A stretch of DNA of 10,547 bases from DATJJW01 sp035491935 (GTDB lineage Bacteria > Pseudomonadota > Alphaproteobacteria > ATCC43930 > CGMCC-115725), in assembly GCA_035491935.1 (NCBI GenBank), contig DATJJW010000019.1, forward strand, positions 1-10,547, written 5' to 3'. Each line of letters begins with the position of its first letter. Within the stretch, counting starts at the first letter, position 1. The position numbers were made by a program, and so were the translations under genes. Positions 5,217 to 10,547 of this stretch are shown piece by piece. A model generated the notes under the pieces. The model worked only from the letters and a program-made list of their open reading frames with translations, ran no database searches and had not been told where the DNA came from.

Positions 5217-6284
5217 TTAGCCGAGCAGGCGGGTGACGCCCAGGCTGTCGGCGAGCATGTCGAACTGGGCGATCCGTGCGGTGGAGACGGGAATGCCGTT
5301 GCGCAGACGCTCGGCGCGGCGCACGACCCGCTCGCGGCCGGGCAGGCGCACGCCGTAATGGCCGGGCAGACGCTTCGAGCCGGTGAAGTCGCGCATATGC
5401 CGGTCGATGTCGCCGGTGAAGGCGGCCAGCGGCCGGAACGCCTCGATGTCGAGCGCCATGACGAACTGTCCCGTGTTCCTGGATTGCGGGCTGCCGGGGG
5501 CGGCGAAATCCGGCACTTCGCGGCCGAAGGCGGCGCCGTTCAGCACGCCGGCCAGCATACCGAGCGCCATGGACAGGCCCATGCCCTTATAATCGCCCAT
5601 GGCGGTCATCAGCCCGCGATGGACCAACTCGGCATCGGTCAGGGGCTCGCCCGTCTCCCGATCGATCATCCAATTGGCGCCAAGCGGCTTGCCTTCGAGC
5701 CGCGCCGACTTCACCTTGCCGAAGGCGACATTCGCCGTGGCGATGTCGAGCACGAAGGGCGGCTCCTCGCCGGCGGGAATCGCGATGGCGATCGGGTTGG
5801 TGCCGATCAGGGCTTCCGCCGAACCGGACGGGCCCATCTGGTTGACGCCCGAGACGGCGGCGCAGATCGCGATCATCCCGCGCTTGGCCAGATTCGCGGC
5901 ATAATTGCCGATGGCGCCCGCGTGGTTGGAGCGGCGTAGGCCCACCCAGCCGATGCCGAAGTCACCGGCGAGCTCGGCGGCGAGATCGGCCGCGCGCGTC
6001 ATGGTCAGATGGCCGAGTCCGCGATCGCCGTCGAGCAGGGCCGTGGCCTTGGCACGCTCCACCGTGATCTGCGGCCGGGGATTGATCTCGCCCGTCTTGA
6101 TCTGGCTGATATATTGCCCCAGCCGGAAGCAACCATGGGCATCGGAGCCGATCAGATCCGCCTCGACCATCGCCTCGGCCACGATCACCGCGTTCGCCTC
6201 GCTCATGCCGATGGCAATGAACATCCGGACGATGAAGCTGCGCAGCCTGGCCGCGTCGATCCGCTGGGTGCCGTCTTCGGCCAT
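5217..6284 (-). CDS. Ldh2/malate dehydrogenase-family NAD(P)-dependent oxidoreductase
   Basis: A 355-residue protein of the Ldh2/MDH2 family (malate/L-lactate/ureidoglycolate/sulfolactate dehydrogenases, with a fold unlike the usual Rossmann LDH). Family landmarks are SDAHGCFRLGQYI (47-59) with the catalytic-type His50, LGHLTMTRAADLA (90-102), SNHAGAIGNYA (119-129), GTNPIAIAIPA (161-171), LDIATANVAFGK (179-190) and GDYKGMGLSMALGMLAG (230-246). Length matches the family. The start MAEDGT has AGGAAG about 8 bases upstream; an ATG 12 codons earlier has none. It would oxidise a 2-hydroxy acid or reduce a 2-keto acid in the cytosol, but members differ widely in substrate and none can be named from sequence. 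It is divergent from the cupin/racemase-like pair, which suggests a shared metabolic task. Confidence 0.9.
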   Translation of the reverse strand: MAEDGTQRIDAARLRSFIVRMFIAIGMSEANAVIVAEAMVEADLIGSDAHGCFRLGQYISQIKTGEINPRPQITVERAKATALLDGDRGLGHLTMTRAADLAAELAGDFGIGWVGLRRSNHAGAIGNYAANLAKRGMIAICAAVSGVNQMGPSGSAEALIGTNPIAIAIPAGEEPPFVLDIATANVAFGKVKSARLEGKPLGANWMIDRETGEPLTDAELVHRGLMTAMGDYKGMGLSMALGMLAGVLNGAAFGREVPDFAAPGSPQSRNTGQFVMALDIEAFRPLAAFTGDIDRHMRDFTGSKRLPGHYGVRLPGRERVVRRAERLRNGIPVSTARIAQFDMLADSLGVTRLLG

Positions 6285-6471
6285 CGAGGCTCTTCCTGGT
6301 CTGATATATCTGGCGGGCAACTTCTACTAGCAAGCAAACCTCAACCCCACAAGCCCGGGTGCGGCGATGCCCCTCGACCGGCGATGCGCGAATCGCTGGA
6401 CGAATGACTATGGTCTTGCGCATTGTGCGGTCTCGTTCGATCGAGACTTCCCCCGTGTCGTCACCTTTAAG
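6285..6471. promoter_or_regulatory. Divergent promoter region between the oxidoreductase and cupin genes
   Basis: A 187-base spacer that should hold promoters for both directions. I see no convincing -35/-10 pair on either strand. An inverted repeat, GTCTCG-TTCGAT-CGAGAC (6430-6447), ends 24 bases before the cupin start and could be an operator or a leader hairpin. Short open frames across it, including one that would add 35 residues to the cupin protein, have no ribosome binding site. Confidence 0.4.
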
Positions 6472-6861
6472 ATGAAGCCATCAATGATTGCCAAGGCCAT
6501 ACCGAAAGTTCTGAACTTCGCCGGGGATACGGGGACGCCGGAAAGCTACCGCCCGGCGGCCGAGCGCATCATCGCCGGCGATCCGGTGCAGACCGCCGTG
6601 ACCGTGTTCGCGAGCGAGGATGGCCGCTTCCAATCCGGCATCTGGACCGCGCAGCCGGGCAAATGGCGGGTGGTCTTCACGGAATCCGAATTCTGCCAGC
6701 TCTTGGAAGGCAGCATCGTCGTGACCGGCGACGACGGTTCGACCCAGACCTTCAAGGCTGGCGACGCCTTCGTCTCGCCGGCCGGGTTTAAGGGCACCTG
6801 GGAAGTCGTCGAGCCGACCAGGAAATATTATGCCTGCTACGAGCGTCGCCGATGCGTATAG
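6472..6861 (+). CDS. Cupin_3 (DUF861) domain protein
   Basis: A 129-residue single-domain cupin. The diagnostic part is FTESEFCQLLEGSIVV (69-84), then GDDGSTQTFKAGDAFVSPAG (86-105) and FKGTWEVVEPTRKYY (106-120). This is the typical DUF861 core also seen in EutQ-like and ureidoglycolate-associated cupins. The usual His-rich metal motif of cupin dioxygenases is absent, as is normal for this branch. I chose the ATG at 6472; an earlier in-frame ATG at 6367 adds a sequence unlike any cupin, and a later one at 6484 is also possible. No strong ribosome binding site is seen. The last ten bases overlap the start of the racemase-like gene, so the two are translated together. A role as a small-molecule enzyme or binding protein in the same pathway is inferred from this coupling. 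Confidence 0.82.
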   Translation: MKPSMIAKAIPKVLNFAGDTGTPESYRPAAERIIAGDPVQTAVTVFASEDGRFQSGIWTAQPGKWRVVFTESEFCQLLEGSIVVTGDDGSTQTFKAGDAFVSPAGFKGTWEVVEPTRKYYACYERRRCV

Positions 6862-7511
6862 CCCTGATCCATGCCCTGAAACATTCCGTCGCGCCCATCG
6901 AAGCGGCTTTCGCCCGGCTCTGGCCCGAAGCCGACCTCATGAACCTGCTCGACGATTCCCTGTCGCGGGACGTGGCGCGCGACGGGCACCTCACCCCGAC
7001 CATGACCGAGCGTTTCCGGAACCTCACCCGCTATGCCCTCGGCACCGGCGCGCAAGGCATCCTCTTCACCTGTTCGGCTTTCGGCCCCTGTATCGAGGCG
7101 TGCCAGGCGGAATTCCCGCGGGTGCCGATCCTCAAGCCCAATGAGGCGATGATCGAGGATGTGCTGCGCGTCAGCAGCGAGACGGGGAGCGGCAAGGTCG
7201 GGCTGCTCGCCACATTCGGACCGACGCTGGACAGCATGCCGCCGGAATTCGCCGGCATCGCCCCCAGGCTGCAGCTGGTCGCACGGCTGATCGACGGCGG
7301 CATGGCGGCGCTCGATGCCGGCGACCCCGACACCCATGACTGTCTGGCCACGCATACGGCGCGGGAGCTGCCGGAAGATTGCGACGTCATCGCGCTCGCC
7401 CAGTTCAGCCTGGCGCGTGCCGAGTTCGCCATCGCCCAGGCGACCGGCAAGAAGGTGCTGACCACGCCCGGCAGCGCCGTGCTCAAGTTGCGGCGTGCGC
7501 TGGTCGACTAG
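6852..7511 (+). CDS. Asp/Glu racemase-superfamily protein with one conserved active-site cysteine
   Basis: A 219-residue protein of the aspartate/glutamate/hydantoin racemase superfamily, whose two-domain alpha/beta fold places catalytic residues at the ends of two TCS-like loops. The N-terminal loop GILFTCSAFGPC (69-80) keeps the first cysteine, Cys74. The matching C-terminal loop reads IALAQFSLAR (180-189), so Gln184 stands where two-base racemases have the second cysteine; Cys177 is nearby but not in the motif. KPNEAMIEDVL (95-105) and KVGLLATFGPTLDSM (115-129) are also family-typical. With only one cysteine it is more likely an isomerase, decarboxylase (arylmalonate decarboxylase-like) or lyase than a classical racemase; this is inference. 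Its ATG sits inside the end of the cupin gene, with a 10-base overlap, so expression is coupled. Confidence 0.85.
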   Translation: MRIALIHALKHSVAPIEAAFARLWPEADLMNLLDDSLSRDVARDGHLTPTMTERFRNLTRYALGTGAQGILFTCSAFGPCIEACQAEFPRVPILKPNEAMIEDVLRVSSETGSGKVGLLATFGPTLDSMPPEFAGIAPRLQLVARLIDGGMAALDAGDPDTHDCLATHTARELPEDCDVIALAQFSLARAEFAIAQATGKKVLTTPGSAVLKLRRALVD

Positions 7512-7546
7512 CGCATGGCCATGGCCAATGTCCGGTGCGGCAACGC

Positions 7547-7575
7547 TTGTCGCCTCCTGATGTTGAACCTACATC
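7547..7575 (+). promoter_or_regulatory. Weak candidate promoter of dps
   Basis: TTGTCG (7547-7552) and TACATC (7570-7575) are 17 bases apart. They match the sigma70 consensus at four and three of six positions. Transcription would start about 40 bases before the dps ATG. It is the best pair in the 110-base gap between the racemase-like gene and dps, but it is weak. A 12-bp palindrome, TGGCCATGGCCA (7516-7527), lies just upstream. Confidence 0.28.
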
Positions 7576-7621
7576 ACGAGACACCCCGCACAGTTCTTCC
7601 TACCCCCAATCGGAGACCAGC

Positions 7622-8116
7622 ATGGCTACTCATCAGCATTCCACCAAGAATGACCTGAAGTCGAACACCAAGACGACTGCCATCAAGATCCTGAATGCCC
7701 GGCTGGCCGACGCCATCGATCTGGCGCTGCTGACCAAGCAGGCGCATTGGAACCTGAAGGGCCCGCAGTTCATCGCCGTGCATGAGATGCTCGATGGCTT
7801 CCGCACGCAGATCGACGGCCATGTCGACACGGTTGCCGAGCGGATCGTGCAGCTGGGCGGCACCGCGCTCGGCACGACGCAGATCGTGGCCTCCAGCACC
7901 TCGCTGAAGCCTTATCCGACCGACATCTACAAGGTGAAGGACCATTTGGCGGCGCTGATCGAGCATTACGGCGTGGTCGCCAATGCGGTGCGCGCCGCCA
8001 TCGACGAGACGGATGAGGCGGGCGACGCGGACACGGCCGACATTTTCACTGCCTTCTCGCGCGATCTCGACAAGCAGCTCTGGTTCCTGGAAGCCCATGT
8101 GCAGGAGCCGGCATAA
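7622..8116 (+). CDS. dps: Dps family DNA-binding ferritin-like protein
   Basis: A 164-residue Dps, which assembles as a cytosolic dodecamer, oxidises Fe(II) with hydrogen peroxide, stores the iron and compacts DNA in stress. All ferroxidase ligands of the family are present with the expected spacing: H42 (in KQAHWNLKG), H54, D58, D69 and E73, matching H51, H63, D67, D78 and E82 of the E. coli protein. The N-terminal tail MATHQHSTKNDLKSNTKTT is Lys- and His-containing and could bind DNA. The start has GGAG 8 bases upstream. It is a single gene, preceded by a 110-base gap and followed by an intrinsic terminator. Its stop codon lies in the loop of a GCCGGC hairpin that is copied once downstream. 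Confidence 0.96.
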   Translation: MATHQHSTKNDLKSNTKTTAIKILNARLADAIDLALLTKQAHWNLKGPQFIAVHEMLDGFRTQIDGHVDTVAERIVQLGGTALGTTQIVASSTSLKPYPTDIYKVKDHLAALIEHYGVVANAVRAAIDETDEAGDADTADIFTAFSRDLDKQLWFLEAHVQEPA

Positions 8117-8126
8117 GCCGGCTCGC
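8099..8126 (+). repeat. Direct repeat copy 1, covering the dps stop codon
   Basis: A 28-bp unit that codes for the last residues of Dps (VQEPA, stop) and runs 10 bases past the stop. It contains the hairpin GCCGGC-ATAA-GCCGGC (8107-8122), with the TAA in the loop. The second copy starts 41 bases later and differs at one base. Confidence 0.85.
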
Positions 8127-8139
8127 ACCACTCAGGGAC

Positions 8140-8167
8140 GTGCAGGAGCTGGCATAAGCCGGCTCGC
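8140..8167 (+). repeat. Direct repeat copy 2, untranslated duplicate of the dps 3' end
   Basis: 27 of 28 bases equal copy 1; one C-to-T change turns the stem into GCTGGC/GCCGGC, which can still pair in RNA through a G-U. It lies between the dps stop and the terminator, so the dps transcript ends in two similar hairpins and then the terminator hairpin. Confidence 0.85.
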
Positions 8168-8188
8168 CCCTTCCGGAGCTCAAATGCG

Positions 8189-8223
8189 AACGGCCCCGTC
8201 GATGGCGGGGCCGTTCTGTTGTT
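8189..8223 (+). terminator. Rho-independent terminator of dps
   Basis: AACGGCCCCG (8189-8198) and CGGGGCCGTT (8206-8215) form a perfect ten-pair stem with a seven-base loop. The T-rich CTGTTGTT follows. It lies 73 bases after the dps stop and directly after the duplicated hairpins. Confidence 0.85.
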
Positions 8224-8399
8224 CCGACTCCAGCGATAAGCTGGATCAGGCTGCCATAATAGCCCAAATGTCCGCCGCCGTCCCAGCATTTTAGACATGT
8301 CGCGACGGCGCTTGGCAGGCGGAGCTCCGATTGGCACTGTCTCGGCCGTTTCTCGCCCTGCATCTCCGGCAGGGCATCTCTAGCAGGATCGGTTCCCGG

Positions 8400-9647
8400 A
8401 TGACCCTGTGCGGCCTCGATTTCGGCACGTCCAATTCCACGCTCGGCATCGCGCGCGACGGCCATCCACAGCTCATCGACCTGGAGGGCGCGTCGAAAAC
8501 GCTGCCTTCGGCGATCTTCTTCGATTTCGCCTCGAACGGGGTGCAGGTCGGCCGGGCGGCTATCGAATCCTATGTCGAGGGCATGGAAGGCCGATTGATG
8601 CGGTCGGTCAAATCGGTGCTGGGTACGGAGCTGATCGACCAGGACACGACGCTGAAAAAGCGGCGTATCGGCTTCCGCGAAGTATTGGCGACTCTGCTCG
8701 GCCAAATCAAACGCCGAGCCGAGCAGGCGTCGGGCCGGGCGCTGGACAGTGTCGTCCATGGCCGCCCGGTGCATTTCGTCGATGGCGACGAGGAGGGCGA
8801 CGCCAAGGCCCAGGCCGATCTGGAGCAGATCGCGAAATCCGTGGGCTTCAAGCATGTCTCCTTCCAATACGAACCGATCGCGGCGGCGCTCGACTACGAA
8901 CGCCAGGTCAATGCCGAGCAGGTGGCGTTGATCGCCGATATCGGCGGTGGCACTTCCGACGTCTCGGTGATCCGGTTGGGTCCCGGGCGCTCGCGGCTGG
9001 AGCGGGCGCAGGACATCCTGTCCAATGACGGCTTGCGGCTGGGCGGCACGGATTTCGACGCGCAATTGTCGCTGAAGGGCATGATGCCGCTGTTCGGCTA
9101 TCAATCGCCGATGCTGCGCGATGGGCTGCTGGCGCCGAACCACTATTTCACCGAGCTGGCCACTTGGTCGAAGATCAATTTCCTCTATACGCCGCAGGCC
9201 AAGAGCGCGCTTCGCCTGCTGCGCCGGGATTCGGCGGCGCCCGACCTCATCGACCGGCTGATCCATCTGGTCGACGAACAGCTCGGCCACTGGCTGGCGA
9301 TGCGGATCGAGGACGCCAAGATCAAGCTGTCCGCGGAGAGCCAAGTCGAGGTCAAGCTGAACCGGGTCCAGCGCGGCCTGATCGCCACGATCACGAGGAC
9401 GATCTTCGACGAGGCGACCCAGCCGATGGCGCAGAAGATCGCCGATCTCTGCCGGCGCTGTGTCGCCGATGCCGGCTTGAAGCCGGACGACATCGACGCC
9501 GTGTTCCTGACCGGGGGCACGACGCTGCTGCCGCATGTGCGCAAGGCGATCCTGGACGTGACGCCCGCGGCGCGTGTCGTCGATGGCGACAAATTCGGTT
9601 CGGTCGGCACCGGCCTCACCCTGGAAGCCATGGAACGTTACGGTTGA
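8400..9647 (+). CDS. yegD: Hsp70 family protein, YegD-like
   Basis: A 415-residue Hsp70/actin-fold ATPase that consists almost only of the nucleotide-binding domain, like E. coli YegD (about 450 residues). It has the phosphate 1 loop GLDFGTSNSTLG (5-16), connect 1 EPIAAALDYE (158-167), the phosphate 2 loop ADIGGGTSDVSVI (179-191), GGTDFD (215-220) and the adenosine loop LTGGTTLLPHV (370-380). There is no C-terminal peptide-binding domain, so it is not a normal DnaK chaperone; its client is unknown. I chose the ATG at 8400 because the family starts directly with the phosphate 1 loop; an upstream ATG at 8331 would add 23 unrelated residues. The ribosome binding site is weak. It is separated from dps by a terminator and from mscS by 83 bases, so it could share a transcript with mscS. 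Confidence 0.9.
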   Translation: MTLCGLDFGTSNSTLGIARDGHPQLIDLEGASKTLPSAIFFDFASNGVQVGRAAIESYVEGMEGRLMRSVKSVLGTELIDQDTTLKKRRIGFREVLATLLGQIKRRAEQASGRALDSVVHGRPVHFVDGDEEGDAKAQADLEQIAKSVGFKHVSFQYEPIAAALDYERQVNAEQVALIADIGGGTSDVSVIRLGPGRSRLERAQDILSNDGLRLGGTDFDAQLSLKGMMPLFGYQSPMLRDGLLAPNHYFTELATWSKINFLYTPQAKSALRLLRRDSAAPDLIDRLIHLVDEQLGHWLAMRIEDAKIKLSAESQVEVKLNRVQRGLIATITRTIFDEATQPMAQKIADLCRRCVADAGLKPDDIDAVFLTGGTTLLPHVRKAILDVTPAARVVDGDKFGSVGTGLTLEAMERYG

Positions 9648-9730
9648 GCAATACTTAGCTAGGGACACTCAGCCAAAGAAGGCCGCCGCCGAGCCTTCGA
9701 CCTTCCGACCCACAAGTCCCGAGGTCCTGC

Positions 9731-10546
9731 ATGCCCGATGTACATACCCAATACTGGCTTGCTCATTTCCAGGCACTGCTGCCTTTCATTGTTTCCAGCG
9801 CGCTGAAAGTCCTCGGCGCCATCGTCATCCTGCTGATCGGGCTCTGGCTCTCCGGCAAGGTGTACGATCTGGTGACGCGGATGCTGGCGCGTACGCCGCA
9901 TTTCGATGCGATGCTGCGCGGGTTCTTCGGCAGCCTGGCGCGCTATGCCGTGCTGACCGTGACCGTGCTGGCGGTGCTGTCGCAATTCGGCATCCAGACG
10001 ACCAGCCTGGTTGCCGTGGTCGGTGCTGCCGGCCTGGCCGTTGGCCTGGCCTTGCAGGGGACGCTGTCGAATCTCGCGGCCGGCGTCATGCTGCTGATCT
10101 TCCGGCCGTTCAAGATCGGTCACAAGGTGACCGTTGGCGGCAATACCGGCGTGGTGCGCGACCTGTCCCTGTTTTGGACCGAGATCGTCGGCGACGATCA
10201 GGTGCAGGTGATCGTGCCCAATGGCAGCGTTTGGGGACAGGCGCTGCGCAATTTCTCGGTCTATCCAGCGCCGGATGCCGCGGGCGAGGTGCGTTTGCGT
10301 GTCCAGGACGGCGATGATCTCGCCCGTCTGCTGGATGCGGTCAAGGCAGCGGTCGCCGCCCATCCGAAGATCAATCAGAACCCGCCGCCCACGGTACTGC
10401 TCGACCGCAATGCCGACGGGCTGCTCGACGTCGTCGCCGGGTTCAAGACCCATAGCGGCGATGACGTGCCGGTCATTCGCAGCGAACTCTATCGCAGCGT
10501 CCATGACGCTTTGGCTGAGAGGCTGGAGGCGGCAAAGGCGCGATAA
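9731..10546 (+). CDS. MscS family small-conductance mechanosensitive channel
   Basis: A 271-residue inner-membrane channel of the MscS family, which opens under membrane tension to release solutes on hypo-osmotic shock. Three membrane segments are seen at about 18-41, 66-85 and 93-122. The third carries the pore-helix pattern GAAGLAVGLALQGTLSNLAAG (split at 98-118), with the Gly/Ala packing of MscS TM3. RPFKIGHKVTVGG (125-137) leads into the beta domain, with VIVPNGSVWG typical of the cytoplasmic vestibule. Length is close to E. coli MscS (286). The start has GAGG 6 bases upstream. The 83-base gap after yegD holds no evident terminator, so the two may be co-transcribed. Confidence 0.95.
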   Translation: MPDVHTQYWLAHFQALLPFIVSSALKVLGAIVILLIGLWLSGKVYDLVTRMLARTPHFDAMLRGFFGSLARYAVLTVTVLAVLSQFGIQTTSLVAVVGAAGLAVGLALQGTLSNLAAGVMLLIFRPFKIGHKVTVGGNTGVVRDLSLFWTEIVGDDQVQVIVPNGSVWGQALRNFSVYPAPDAAGEVRLRVQDGDDLARLLDAVKAAVAAHPKINQNPPPTVLLDRNADGLLDVVAGFKTHSGDDVPVIRSELYRSVHDALAERLEAAKAR

Positions 10547-10547
10547 A

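Noticed and set aside
4401..5939. 512-codon plus-strand open frame
   Set aside because: It runs antisense through the 170-residue gene and the Ldh2-family gene, and its product is low-complexity Arg/Gly/Ala/His as expected of a high-GC antisense shadow.
6367..6471. N-terminal extension of the cupin protein from ATG 6367
   Set aside because: The extra 35 residues look unlike any cupin, have no ribosome binding site and would cover the divergent promoter region.
8099..8167. Tandem repeats as the start of a CRISPR array
   Set aside because: Only two copies with a 13-base gap, and the first copy is coding. There are no cas genes, so it is a duplication of the dps end.
8046..9668. 540-codon minus-strand open frame
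   Set aside because: It is the mirror of yegD and the dps end. The yegD frame has all Hsp70 motifs, while this one has no recognisable domain.

Overview
The window looks like chromosomal DNA from a high-GC alphaproteobacterium, plausibly of the Rhodospirillales or Rhizobiales type. The grounds are the strong GC bias at third codon positions, the protein repertoire, and a GGCCGGG...CCCGGCC palindrome of a kind common in these genomes. This assignment is by eye only. I see no insertion sequence, integrase, CRISPR array, tRNA or rRNA.

Layout. (1) Bases 1-2430, minus strand: a guanidine-utilisation operon. In transcription order it has a sigma70-like promoter, a two-hairpin guanidine-II (mini-ykkC) riboswitch, the two DUF1989 proteins (UAAP1 and UAAP2, now known as carboxyguanidine deiminase subunits), and the N-terminal 259 codons of a urea carboxylase-type enzyme that in this setting should be guanidine carboxylase. 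The enzyme runs off the left edge. (2) 2496-3741, minus strand: an intrinsic terminator, a 73-residue two-helix membrane protein and an aldose 1-epimerase (LacX-like). (3) 3742-4569: a short AT-rich divergent region with two abutting perfect palindromes, then a FadR-type GntR regulator on the plus strand. (4) 4620-6284, minus strand: a 170-residue membrane/coiled-coil protein of unknown function and an Ldh2/malate dehydrogenase-family oxidoreductase. (5) 6472-7511, plus strand, divergent from the oxidoreductase: a cupin_3 protein overlapping an Asp/Glu racemase-superfamily protein. (6) 7622-8215, plus strand: dps, whose stop codon lies inside a hairpin that is duplicated downstream, followed by an intrinsic terminator. 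(7) 8400-10546, plus strand: a short Hsp70 (YegD-like) and an MscS-type mechanosensitive channel.

How the parts work together. The strongest story is the left-hand operon. Guanidine would bind the paired ACGA-loop hairpins in the leader and free the Shine-Dalgarno of the first gene. The left arm of the second hairpin is complementary to that Shine-Dalgarno over six bases, which gives a concrete OFF state. The operon products would then carboxylate guanidine and deiminate carboxyguanidine to allophanate. The allophanate hydrolase needed to finish the route would be expected beyond the left edge. The oxidoreductase, cupin and racemase-like genes form a divergent metabolic group whose substrate cannot be read from sequence. 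dps, yegD and mscS are stress-related single genes.
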